NCBI GenBank assembly: GCA_016183225.1
Contig: JACPEZ010000012.1
Span: forward strand, 1-36,105
DNA length: 36,105 nt
Reading direction: 5' to 3'
Origin: Candidatus Daviesbacteria bacterium
GTDB taxonomy: Bacteria; Patescibacteriota; Microgenomatia; Daviesbacterales; UBA10151
Under the pieces are notes generated by a model. That model saw only the letters and a program-made list of their open reading frames with translations. It did no database searches and had not been told where the DNA came from. Position numbers and translations under genes: made by a program. Of the stretch, positions 22,485 to 31,500 are shown piece after piece. Position 1 is the first letter of the stretch. Every line of letters starts with the position of its first letter.

Positions 22485-22565
22485 TTATTTCTTATTCTCG
22501 GGAGGTTCTGGTAAAGTATCCAAAGCTTCCAAACCATTAATAAATGCCCTCATGCTAATTATCAT
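22485..22565 (-). CDS. 26-codon ORF overlapping the end of the 50-codon ORF
   Basis: ATG 22565 overlaps the TGA of the preceding small ORF (ATGA) and the frame ends at TAA 22485. The peptide begins MIISMRAFINGLEALDTLPE. The overlap is the form of coupling used by real genes here, but its size leaves doubt. Confidence 0.35.
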   Translation of the reverse strand: MIISMRAFINGLEALDTLPEPPENKK

Positions 22566-22714
22566 CTGGCCGGTGCACCCCGTAACCAATCAAGCAGAGA
22601 CCCCCTCACTTCTTCAACCTGTTCTGGAGAAGGTTCTGGTTGTCTCATTGTCCATGCCCATAGTTCTTCTGCGTTAAGCTTAGTAGGATCAAAACCTTGG
22701 TTATGTTCTACCAT
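22562..22714 (-). CDS. 50-residue acidic small protein with a strong ribosome-binding site
   Basis: ATG 22714 to TGA 22562. The upstream AAGGAGAT (22725-22718) is the only textbook Shine-Dalgarno sequence found near a start in this window. The peptide is Glu/Trp-rich and soluble (NAEELWAWTMRQPEPSPEQV in the middle). No family recognised. It lies 33 nt after hppA on the same strand, so it may be the second gene of the hppA transcript. Confidence 0.55.
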   Translation of the reverse strand: MVEHNQGFDPTKLNAEELWAWTMRQPEPSPEQVEEVRGSLLDWLRGAPAR

Positions 22715-22747
22715 TTAATCTCCTTATTTTGAAAAAAACAAACTTGT

Positions 22748-24754
22748 TTATTTCAAAAATGGTACTAAAAGTAATGCTACTATGTTGACGACTTTAATCA
22801 TGGGATTAATGGCCGGGCCGGCAGTATCTTTGTAGGGGTCACCCACAGTATCCCCTGTTACTGCTGCTTTATGGGCATCGCTGCCTTTACCCCCCAATTT
22901 TCCCGACTCAATATATTTTTTGGCATTATCCCAGGCAGCTCCACCGGTGGTCATGGAGATAGCCACAAAAATCCCTGTAACTATTGACCCCACCAGCATC
23001 CCGCCCAAAGCTACCGGACCTAAAGCAAATCCAACTATTACCGGCGCCAGAACCGGTATCAAAGCCGGAATTAACATTTCTTTTTGAGCAGAAGCCGTGA
23101 CAATTTCCACACATCTGGCATAATCCGGTTTGGCTTTTCCTTCCATAATACCCTTAATCACTCTAAATTGTCTTCTGACTTCCTCCACCACTGCCCCTCC
23201 GGCCTTTCCCACTGCTTCCATGGCAAAGGAAGCAAAAAGATAGGGGAGTGATCCTCCCACAAACAGCCCCACAATCACTTTGGGATCGGACAAACTAAAC
23301 TGCAAGTCTCTACCAATCGAGGCAAACTCCTGGGAATAAGCCGCAAACAAAACTAAAGCGGCCAGACCGGCCGAAGCTATGGCATAACCTTTGGTGACTG
23401 CCTTGGTGGTATTACCCACCGCATCCAGAGGATCAGTTACAGCCCGCACTTTCGAAGGCAGATTGGCCATCTCGGCAATCCCGCCGGCATTGTCGGTAAT
23501 CGGCCCAAAAGCATCAATGGTCACCACTGTCCCGGCCAGAGAAAGCATGGCTACAGCTGCCAGAGCAATGCCATACAAACCGGCCAGCCAGAAGCTAACC
23601 AGAACTGCCGCGGAAATAAGTATGACCGGCAAAAAAGTGGATTGCATGGAAATAGCCAGCCCGGCAATAATGTTGGTGGCATGACCGGTTTTGGAAGATG
23701 AAGCAATGTGCTGAACAGGTTTATACTGACTGCCCGTATAATATTCCGTAATCCAAAAAATCGCTCCTGTTACCAGCACTCCCACCAGTGAAGATAAATA
23801 TAAATTTAAAACATTAAATTCCGGATTTTGCCCCATTAAAGCTAAGGTCAGCGGATAAAACAAAATCAGGGCAAAAATGGTGGCGGCGGCCAGACCTTTG
23901 TAAAGCGCTCCCATAACATTTTTGCCTGTTAAACGGATTATTAAACTTCCAAAAATAGATCCAAAAATGGCTGCTGCCAGCAAAACCTGGGGATAAAGCA
24001 AAGCATTGGGATAGGTTGGCAAAATCAGCGCTCCCAATAAAATGGCTGCAATGGCTGTGACCACATGAGTTTCAAAAATATCCGCTGCCATGCCGGCATC
24101 ATCGCCTACATTATCACCCACATTGTCGGCAATCACAGCCGGATTTCTCGGATCATCCTCGGGAATGCCCGCTTCCAACTTGCCTACCAGATCGGCCCCC
24201 ACATCAGCTCCTTTGGTAAAAATGCCCCCACCCAAACGGGCAAAAACCGAAATCAAAGATCCGCCAAAACCCAAACCAACCAGAGCTTTTAAATCCTGAC
24301 CGCTCCACTGGAAAAAGCCAAAAACCGCTGCCAAAGCCAGCCCCACCACCAGAAATCCGGTGACTGCCCCACCTTTGTAAGCTAGAGAAAAAGCTTGCGG
24401 CAAACCCTGTTTGGCCTCTTCTGCCACCCGCACATTAGTTCGAACTGCCACACTCATACCGATAAATCCGGCCAAGGCGGAAAGAGTAGCGCCCACCAGA
24501 AAACCAATGGCGCTGTTTTGACCCAGGAAATAATAGATAACGCCTGCTAAAACTGCAGCCACCACAGCCACTACCATGTATTGTCTTTTCAAATAAGCTG
24601 CTGCTCCCACTTGAATGGCTCTGGCAATCTCCTGCATCCTCTCATCCCCTTTTGGTCGTCGCACAATATCCCAAATCAGATAGAGGCCATAAAAAATGGC
24701 TGCCCCTACGGCAGACCAGATGATTAAGTTAACGTTGCTGATAATTAAGTCCAC
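22748..24754 (-). CDS. hppA: Membrane-bound proton-translocating pyrophosphatase, K+-independent type
   Basis: 668-residue polytopic membrane enzyme that couples pyrophosphate hydrolysis to ion pumping. The substrate loop DVGADLVGKLEAGIPEDDPR with IADNVGDNVGDDAG is intact, and a second Asp-rich loop (DNAKKYIESG, DTVGDPYKDTAGPAINP) is at the C-terminus. The segment GNTTKAVTKGYA has Lys where K+-dependent enzymes have Ala, the signature of K+-independent H+-pumps. The start is GTG 24754; promoter TTGACT-18-TAAATT ends 7 nt before it. It would help energise a membrane in an organism with little respiration. Confidence 0.95.
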   Translation of the reverse strand: MDLIISNVNLIIWSAVGAAIFYGLYLIWDIVRRPKGDERMQEIARAIQVGAAAYLKRQYMVVAVVAAVLAGVIYYFLGQNSAIGFLVGATLSALAGFIGMSVAVRTNVRVAEEAKQGLPQAFSLAYKGGAVTGFLVVGLALAAVFGFFQWSGQDLKALVGLGFGGSLISVFARLGGGIFTKGADVGADLVGKLEAGIPEDDPRNPAVIADNVGDNVGDDAGMAADIFETHVVTAIAAILLGALILPTYPNALLYPQVLLAAAIFGSIFGSLIIRLTGKNVMGALYKGLAAATIFALILFYPLTLALMGQNPEFNVLNLYLSSLVGVLVTGAIFWITEYYTGSQYKPVQHIASSSKTGHATNIIAGLAISMQSTFLPVILISAAVLVSFWLAGLYGIALAAVAMLSLAGTVVTIDAFGPITDNAGGIAEMANLPSKVRAVTDPLDAVGNTTKAVTKGYAIASAGLAALVLFAAYSQEFASIGRDLQFSLSDPKVIVGLFVGGSLPYLFASFAMEAVGKAGGAVVEEVRRQFRVIKGIMEGKAKPDYARCVEIVTASAQKEMLIPALIPVLAPVIVGFALGPVALGGMLVGSIVTGIFVAISMTTGGAAWDNAKKYIESGKLGGKGSDAHKAAVTGDTVGDPYKDTAGPAINPMIKVVNIVALLLVPFLK

Positions 24755-24761
24755 GAGAAAG

Positions 24762-24791
24762 AATTTACACTACCCTGCTTTGTTTAGTCAA
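24762..24791 (-). promoter_or_regulatory. hppA promoter, leaderless geometry
   Basis: TTGACT (24791-24786), 18-bp spacer, TAAATT (24767-24762), 7 nt before GTG 24754. Confidence 0.65.
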
Positions 24792-24833
24792 GTACGGATC
24801 TTAACTGACGGGCTATCCTTACTATATCTCTTA

Positions 24834-25535
24834 CTATCGATATCTCTTAAACTTTTTCCACAATTGTTTGAGAAAACTAGGTTTTTGTTTACTTAATTCT
24901 CTTCTAATATATTGTAATTGAGCGAGAAAATCTCTTGTTGCCCGGGTGTTTTGCTCTCTTAATTCATTAACATGATAAGAGTATACTGACTCAGCTATTG
25001 CATAACCATACGTTAAATCCAAAATCATTAATTCCCAACTACCATCAGGATGAACAACAAACTCAAATGGATCATCAAAAGGTAATCTTATTCGTTCTGA
25101 ATTTGCAATATCCAAGTATTCTTTCGTTTTTCTGTCTATTGACTGGAAATTGCCAGGTTGCGTTAATTGTAGAAATACTCTATCAACATTTAATCTTGGC
25201 CTACTTCTTATCTCGTGAATATCGTGCAAAGAAGTTAGAAGACTCTTCCCATATATTTCACTACCATCTGCTTTTATATCTGTAACTAGCAATGTATTCC
25301 TTGAGCTTACTCGTAAAGTAGGCACAACAGGTAACCCTGCTTTTCTGAAAATATGCCAATTATTGATGTAACTCTGATTAAATTCTCTTTCAACGAGAAA
25401 TATCCGTCTTCTACCAACTCTACCTTCAAGAACATGTTTTGTCTCAGCGCCCTCAGGTATTTTAAAAACTCCGCTGATTTCTATTCCGATAGGTTTCCTG
25501 CCAGATTCAGGATTTGCTGTAATTTGTTCAGTCAT
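24834..25535 (-). CDS. Protein of unknown function, possibly kinase-fold
   Basis: 233 residues, soluble, basic C-terminus (FLKQLWKKFKRYR). The middle part NNWHIFRKAGLPVVPTLRVS followed by LLVTDIKADGSEIYGKSL, and VVHPDGSWELMILDLTYG toward the end, loosely recall the order of a protein-kinase-like fold (helix C and hinge, then a D-x-G-like strand), but no catalytic loop (H-x-D-x-x-x-x-N) is visible. I do not assign a function. It has its own TGTATAAT box 17 nt upstream and stands alone between hppA and lon. Confidence 0.6.
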   Translation of the reverse strand: MTEQITANPESGRKPIGIEISGVFKIPEGAETKHVLEGRVGRRRIFLVEREFNQSYINNWHIFRKAGLPVVPTLRVSSRNTLLVTDIKADGSEIYGKSLLTSLHDIHEIRSRPRLNVDRVFLQLTQPGNFQSIDRKTKEYLDIANSERIRLPFDDPFEFVVHPDGSWELMILDLTYGYAIAESVYSYHVNELREQNTRATRDFLAQLQYIRRELSKQKPSFLKQLWKKFKRYR

Positions 25536-25552
25536 TTCTTGAACTATTATCT

Positions 25553-25560
25553 ATTATACA
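25553..25560 (-). promoter_or_regulatory. -10 box of the unknown gene at 25535
   Basis: TGTATAAT on the minus strand; 17 nt separate it from ATG 25535, giving a leader of roughly 10 nt. Confidence 0.5.
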
Positions 25561-25585
25561 AGATGGAGAACAACAGCTAATAAAC

Positions 25586-28006
25586 TTATGCCAAATAGGC
25601 AGGTTGAAGAGGGAGAGGTTTGATGATTTTTGGTTGAGGGGAACGGATGAGGGCTACTTTTAACACATCATCCATGTGTTTGACAAACACAAATTTTAGA
25701 TCTTTTTGGACATAATCCGGAATATCTTCCAGATCTTTCTGATTATCCGCAGGCGCAATAATAATTTTCACCCCTGCCCTGTGAGCTGCCAGAATTTTCT
25801 CTTTAAATCCGCCTATTTCCAAAACTCTTCCCCGCAGCGTCACCTCCCCTGTCATGGCCACATCTTTCCGGACCGGAATTCTGGTAAAAGCGGAAACAAT
25901 GGCAGTAGTTAAGGTTATGCCTGCCGAAGGCCCGTCTTTGGGGATAGCTCCTTCCGGCACATGCACATGCACGTCAACTTTTTGGAAAAATCTCTCCGGC
26001 AAACCAAGAGAAGCCCAATGAGCCCTGACATAGCTCATGGCAGCTTGTCCCGACTCTTTCATCACATCACCTAACTGACCTGTCAACAGCAAACCTCCTT
26101 TACCCGGCATCAGAGTTACCTCAATAAAAAGCACTTCTCCCCCGGCCTCTGTCACGGAAAGACCTGTCACCATACCCACCTCATCTTCTTTCTCAGCCAA
26201 AATCGGCAAAAACTTGATCGGTCCCAAAAACTTATGAATGTCATCCGGAGCAATAGCAAAATTTTTGGCCTCGCCGTTTGCTTCAGCCACTTTTCTGGCC
26301 ACTTTTCTGATCACGGCAGACAGTTCTCGTTCCAAATTCCTCACTCCCGCTTCCCGGGTATATTCTCTAATGAGCGAATATATTGCCTCATCGTTAAATT
26401 CAATCTGGTTTGGTTTTAACCCGTGATTGGTAATTTGTTTGGGAACCAAAAACTTTTTGGCAATATGGAATTTCTCGTCTTCTGTATAACCCGGATAGCG
26501 GATCACTTCCAGTCTATCTCTTAAAGCAAAAGGGATAGTATCCAGAATATTGGCAGTGGTGATAAACATCACATTGGACAAATCATAGGGCACTTCCAGA
26601 TAATGATCGGAAAATCCTTCGTTTTGTTCAGGATCCAAAGCTTCCAGCAGGGCTGCCGAAGGATCGCCGCGGTAATCTGCCCCCAGCTTGTCCAGTTCAT
26701 CCAGCATAAAGACCGGGTTGGAGGCGCCTGTCTGCTTAATCCCTTGGATAATTCTTCCCGGCATGCTGCCTACATAAGTTCTCCTATGACCTCTGATCTC
26801 CGCTTCATCTCTGATACCTCCCAAAGAGACTTTGACAAATTTTCTGTTCAAAGCCCGGGCAATTGATTTACCAATCGAGGTCTTACCCGTGCCGGGAGGA
26901 CCGACAAAACAAAGAATTGGCCCCTTCATTTTGCCTGCCAGTTTATGAACAGCCAAAAACTCAACTATTCTTTCCTTAACTTTCTTTAAGCCGTAATGAT
27001 CTTCATCCAAAATCTCTTCTGCTTTTTTCAAGTCAATTTTACCGTCTCGGGCGACTTTCCAGGGCAGATCTGTCAACCATTCAATGTAATTTCTAATGTA
27101 GCCTGCTTCAGGATTATAAGCAGACATTTTGGCCAGCCTGCCCAGCTCTTTTTTGGCCCGGTCCTGCACCTCTTTGGGCATGCCGGCCTTTTTAATCTTC
27201 AGCTCAAACTCTTTAATTTCGCTGTGCTCGCCTTCCCCTCCTCCCAGCTCTTCCTCGATACTTCTCATCTGTTCCCGCAGGATCGCCTCTTTGGTCATAC
27301 GGGAAACCCGCTCCTGGGTTTGTTTATTCAGCTTTTGGGAAATTTCCATAATCCTGATTTCTTTGGCTAAAAGTTCGGAGAGTCTCTGCAAACGCTCCTG
27401 GGCCAAGGTCATCTCCAGGATTTGCTGTTTATCAATGGTTTTAAAATCAATGGCCTGGGTCACGGAATTTACCAGCTGGTTGGGATCATCGGAATAAGTA
27501 AATAAAGACCAGTTGGCAAAATTGGCAGCATCAAAAAAAGGATTTCCGCCCAGTTCCAAAAAGCGCTTGACCTGATCTCTGACAGTTCTGATTAAAGCTT
27601 CTGTTTGCTCGCTTTTTTCATAAAGCTCCGGTATTTCTTCAATTTCCGCTTCCAGGAAAGGCTCTGTTTTTACAAAATTTTTAAGATAGACTCTGGCTAC
27701 GCCTTCTGCCTGCAAAGTATACTCGCCCTCGGGATTTTTCACCACCCGGCGGATCAAACAAACCGTACCTACCCTGTAAAGATCTTTTTCAGTCGGCTCT
27801 TCAATGCGGGAATTTTTTTGGGTCACAAAAACTATCAGTTTATCAGTGTTCCAGGCGGTATCCAAGGCTGCCTTGGATTTGGCGCGACCGGAAATAATGG
27901 GCACGGAATTGCCCGGGAAAATAACCGTATCGCGCAAAGGGCCTACCGGCATGGTAGGATTAAATTTGATTGGTTCATGTATGAATGGTCTTAAAGGTTC
28001 AGGCAT
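25586..28006 (-). CDS. lon: ATP-dependent protease Lon
   Basis: 806 residues from ATG 28006; an in-frame TTG at 28015 would add three and lies only 5 nt after the -10 box. Domains in order: N-terminal LAN substrate domain (VGPLRDTVIFPGNSVPI), a coiled-coil region, AAA+ module with Walker A GPPGTGKTSIGKS and Walker B PVFMLDELDKLG, and C-terminal protease with the catalytic Ser in PKDGPSAGITL and Lys in GGFKEKILAAHRAG. It degrades misfolded and regulatory proteins. A CIRCE-like element covers its promoter, suggesting HrcA-type heat-shock control. Confidence 0.96.
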   Translation of the reverse strand: MPEPLRPFIHEPIKFNPTMPVGPLRDTVIFPGNSVPIISGRAKSKAALDTAWNTDKLIVFVTQKNSRIEEPTEKDLYRVGTVCLIRRVVKNPEGEYTLQAEGVARVYLKNFVKTEPFLEAEIEEIPELYEKSEQTEALIRTVRDQVKRFLELGGNPFFDAANFANWSLFTYSDDPNQLVNSVTQAIDFKTIDKQQILEMTLAQERLQRLSELLAKEIRIMEISQKLNKQTQERVSRMTKEAILREQMRSIEEELGGGEGEHSEIKEFELKIKKAGMPKEVQDRAKKELGRLAKMSAYNPEAGYIRNYIEWLTDLPWKVARDGKIDLKKAEEILDEDHYGLKKVKERIVEFLAVHKLAGKMKGPILCFVGPPGTGKTSIGKSIARALNRKFVKVSLGGIRDEAEIRGHRRTYVGSMPGRIIQGIKQTGASNPVFMLDELDKLGADYRGDPSAALLEALDPEQNEGFSDHYLEVPYDLSNVMFITTANILDTIPFALRDRLEVIRYPGYTEDEKFHIAKKFLVPKQITNHGLKPNQIEFNDEAIYSLIREYTREAGVRNLERELSAVIRKVARKVAEANGEAKNFAIAPDDIHKFLGPIKFLPILAEKEDEVGMVTGLSVTEAGGEVLFIEVTLMPGKGGLLLTGQLGDVMKESGQAAMSYVRAHWASLGLPERFFQKVDVHVHVPEGAIPKDGPSAGITLTTAIVSAFTRIPVRKDVAMTGEVTLRGRVLEIGGFKEKILAAHRAGVKIIIAPADNQKDLEDIPDYVQKDLKFVFVKHMDDVLKVALIRSPQPKIIKPLPLQPAYLA

Positions 28007-28015
28007 AATAATCAA

Positions 28016-28042
28016 TTAGCAGATTAACATAAAGAGTGCTAA
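28016..28042. promoter_or_regulatory. CIRCE-like element over the lon promoter
   Basis: Read on the plus strand TTAGCAGAT-N9-GAGTGCTAA, against the CIRCE consensus TTAGCACTC-N9-GAGTGCTAA: the right arm matches 9/9, the left arm 6/9, and the spacing is exactly 9. It overlaps the -10 box and spacer of the lon promoter, as expected for an HrcA repressor site. Confidence 0.7.
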
Positions 28043-28049
28043 AAGTCAA
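28021..28049 (-). promoter_or_regulatory. lon promoter
   Basis: TTGACT (28049-28044), 17-bp spacer, TAATCT (28026-28021). The -10 box ends 14 nt before ATG 28006 and 5 nt before TTG 28015. Confidence 0.65.
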
Positions 28050-28572
28050 TACCCTTTTTAGCCAGAAATCCTTTTTGAAAAGGATGTTTTATTTCCCTCA
28101 TCTCTGTAGCCAAATCTGCCAGCTCAACTAGCTTTTCGGGCGCGTGATGACCCGTTAACACCAAATCCACTTGATCGGGTTTATCTTTAATCAGTTTAAC
28201 AGCTTTTGAAAGAGGAAGCAAATTGGAAGAAACAGCCCCAACCAGCTCATCAGCCACCACCACATCCCATTTGCCCGATAGTACCTCAGCGTAAAGCATC
28301 TTGTATGTTTCTCTGGCAGCCTTTTTATGCTCTTTAAGAGGTAGTTTATCCCCTAAAATTTTTACAAACCCCTTACCACCCTGGATTATTTTTACCAGCG
28401 GAGCAAGTTTTTTAATACCCAACAGTTCTCCGGTAAACCAGATTTTGCCAAATTGCACAATTAAACATTTCCTATTATATCCAGCGGCCCGAAGCACCAG
28501 TCCCAGCGCTGCTGTTGTTTTACCTTTACCTTCACCTGTATAAAGAATAACCAAACCTTTTTCAGAATTCAC
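28039..28572 (-). CDS. cobO: ATP:corrinoid adenosyltransferase (CobO/BtuR type)
   Basis: 177 residues. The P-loop GEGKGKTT is at 13-20 (GKGKTTAALG is the family signature); VVVADELVGAV takes the place of the usual D-E-I-N-Y-A segment, and the C-terminus LVLTGHHAPEKL, ADLATEMREIKHPFQKG is standard. It adenosylates cob(I)alamin-type corrinoids to make the coenzyme form. It follows nrdJ by 12 nt, so it most likely supplies adenosylcobalamin to that reductase; no cobalamin synthesis genes are seen, pointing to uptake. The start is GTG 28572. An extended -10-like TGTTAAAAT overlaps the nrdJ stop, 9 nt upstream. Confidence 0.9.
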   Translation of the reverse strand: MNSEKGLVILYTGEGKGKTTAALGLVLRAAGYNRKCLIVQFGKIWFTGELLGIKKLAPLVKIIQGGKGFVKILGDKLPLKEHKKAARETYKMLYAEVLSGKWDVVVADELVGAVSSNLLPLSKAVKLIKDKPDQVDLVLTGHHAPEKLVELADLATEMREIKHPFQKGFLAKKGIDF

Positions 28573-28581
28573 AGTTCTGGT

Positions 28582-28590
28582 ATTTTAACA
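28582..28590 (-). promoter_or_regulatory. Possible internal -10 box for cobO
   Basis: TGTTAAAAT, which includes the nrdJ TAA, ends 9 nt before GTG 28572. The spacing fits the local leaderless pattern, but no -35 box is present. Confidence 0.4.
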
Positions 28591-31500
28591 CAAGGAGTAG
28601 CCACAGGAGTGGCATTTTTTGCAGCCTTCTTCCATGACAAAGGAGGCGCTGCCGCATTCCGGACAAAGATCAACATTTGTGGAAGTAGTCAGATTTAAAG
28701 GAACCTGTTCTATCTCTCCTTTGCTAACCCCGTTTAAAGCCAGATCTTCAGATAACACCTTGGCAATGGCATCTGCCAAACTTAACACCCTGTTTTTACC
28801 AAACCCCACCGAAGAAGCCCCCCCAATTCCCTTAAGCTGGGAGATAATTTTTGAAGCCACCTCTTTGGGATCCACTGCTCCGCCATTTCTACCCAGTCTT
28901 AAAGAAAGCGACACCAGCCTGCCCATGGCCTCCGCATCAGCCATGGTGTGCATGCCGCCTTTACCCACTGTCACAAATACCTCAAACGGCTGGTCATGCT
29001 CATTCCTGTTAACCGTAATAAAAGCTTCCCCCACCGGGGTGGAAATTTTATAAGTCCTGCCCCGCAAAATCATGGGCCGGCCTGCTACAGGAGCCGGCTG
29101 CAAGGTTGATGAAACGTTTAATACCTGGGTGCTTTTAGAACCGTCCCGATAAATGGTAATGCCGTTGCAGCCGGTCTGCCAGGCCAGCAGGTAGGCGGTT
29201 TTGACATCTTCCACTGTAGCCGAATTGGGCAGATTGATGGTTTTGGAAACTCCATTGTCGGTATATTTTTGAAAGGCAGCCTGCATTTTAACATGCCGCT
29301 CCGGAGAAATCTCCGGCGCAGTCACAAAAACCTCCTGCCAGCTATCCGGCACCTCTTGTAAACCCTTAACCGATCCCCTATCCAGCACTTTTTTGGCCAG
29401 ATCATCGGAGTAAAAACCCTCTTTTCTGGCAATATCCTCGAAAGTCTGATTGGCAATGGTCAAAAGCCTCATGTTATCTCCCGCTCCTTTGGCTTTGTGA
29501 ATATAGGCCAGGGCAAAAACCGGCTCAATGCCGGATGAACAATCACCAATAATGGAGATTGTACCTGTCGGGGCAATGGTAGTAACTGTTGAATTGCGGA
29601 TAGGCTTATCCTTGGCATAAATAGAGTGTGCCCAGCTTGGAAAAGGCCCGCGTCCCAGAGCCAGCTCCTCTGACTTGGCGTGTCCTTCCTCATTGATAAA
29701 TTTCATTACCCGCTCTCCCATTTCCAGCGCCTTTTGGGAGTTATAAGGAATTTTGAGTTTAAACAGCATATCGGCAAAACCCATCACGCCCAAGCCGATC
29801 CGGCGGTTTTTATGCACTTCCTCATAAAATTTACCTAAATTAATTGAGCCTAAATTACAAGCATCCCATGGCGCCAGGGGTTGCTCTCCACACCCGCGGC
29901 TGACAATTCCCTCCGTAATCCAAGTGTCGGAAATTGGTTCATGCAGATCATAAACTTTCTCTATGCCATCCGCTTCAATAGAAATAATTTGCGTAAGCCA
30001 TGTATTGCCTGTTAGAGAAAATTTCAACCTTGCTTCTTGTAATCGTTGCTGCTTTTGAGGATGAGTAAGTCCAATCTGCTCAACAAAAGTCTTCATGCTT
30101 GCTCCAGAGATTATCACCTCATATTGTTGATGTTTAGAAACAATAATCCTCTCTCCTATATGACCGTCTTTAACTAGCCCAATTGTCACAACCCGTCCAT
30201 GAATACCAAAACAAAGAAGGATTCTTCGTATATCTAAAGCAAGTTGTTTGCTTGTGGTCTTTAAGCGCAGGAATGGATGGGTACTGGTAAGATTTACATT
30301 ACCGTCAGTGCTGAATAAACCATCTAAAATACCCTTTAAAAATTCCCTGTTTGTTTGTTGATATTCTATAGGAATCCGTTTTTCGTAAGAATATGCGGGT
30401 TTCAAATACGACTGTTTAACGAGCAAGGCTGCCCCGCTGCTGTTTTGGACAGTAAAGTTTGCTGACAGGCCTTTGCTTGCATCAAGACTCACAAACTTTG
30501 ATCCGGCTTTCTTTAAAATATTTCTAATTATTTCATTCCATTCTTTCTCGCTTGTGTTAATTGCCACTTTAACCACATTTCTTTTAATAGAAGTTTCTGT
30601 AATACATCCATCTCCTATAAGAACCCCTACAAAAAATCCATACTCTTTCTCACTCCATCCTTTTGGTAAATCAAATACAGGCCTATCCGGCATCAGAGCC
30701 GATGCAACTCTCACCATATCGCCTGCTTTTAATTGATCAAGCCGAAGTGCAGTAAATTTTTTATTGGCAGAATTTTTTGTTCTATCCTCATGTACAATCG
30801 CATGGAATTGATGCGCTGCGGTTGCTCTGACTTCCGCACCGTCAGAAAATCTTACCCGATAGACCGGACGACTGTTGTAAACTTCAATCGCATCTACTAA
30901 GCCGCTTCCCAAAATTGTACTAATGCGTTCTCCTGTTTTAATCTCATCGGCTCTTTTCCATCCATTTTCTGTGGATACCAGCGTATCTCCAGTCACACAG
31001 GGGTTTGTACTCTCGATGGTTTCCAGTTTGGGTACGGGATTGGCAGGGGAGTTGTTAATCCGGTCAATAAAAATCAAGCCCGGGTCTCCCGTGTGCCAGG
31101 CCCGTTCTACGATTTCATCAAAAACCTGCTTTGCGTTAAGTTTACCCACCGCCTCACCGTTGTGCGGAGCCACCAGCTCATAGTCTTCTCCTTTTGCCAC
31201 AGCTTCCATAAATCGGTCTGTGGCAGCCACCGAAATATTAAAATTGGCAATCTGTTTATCCAAAAGCAGTGTTTTAAGATAGCCCCTGGCGCTATCATCG
31301 GGCAAAAGCGGAGCTATGCCCTCGTAGACCGGTTTGTTTAAATCGTCAAGTTCTGCTTTGGACCTGATAAAATCCAAAATATCGGGGTGGTCAACTCGTA
31401 AAATCCCCATATTGGCTCCGCGTCTGGTACCACCCTGCTTGATAGATTCTGTGGCCGCATTAAATACCCTAAGGAACGACACCGGGCCGGAAGCTACTCC

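Noticed and set aside
22429..22677. 82-codon plus-strand ORF
   Set aside because: It starts inside the palindromic operator and covers the antisense of the two small minus-strand ORFs, which have a better start signal.
28016..28042. Reading the palindrome before lon as a terminator of another gene
   Set aside because: No T-run follows on either strand, and the match to CIRCE with exact spacing over a promoter is better.
29469..29693. Small minus-strand ORFs inside nrdJ
   Set aside because: Alternate frames of the reductase without start signals or recognisable content.
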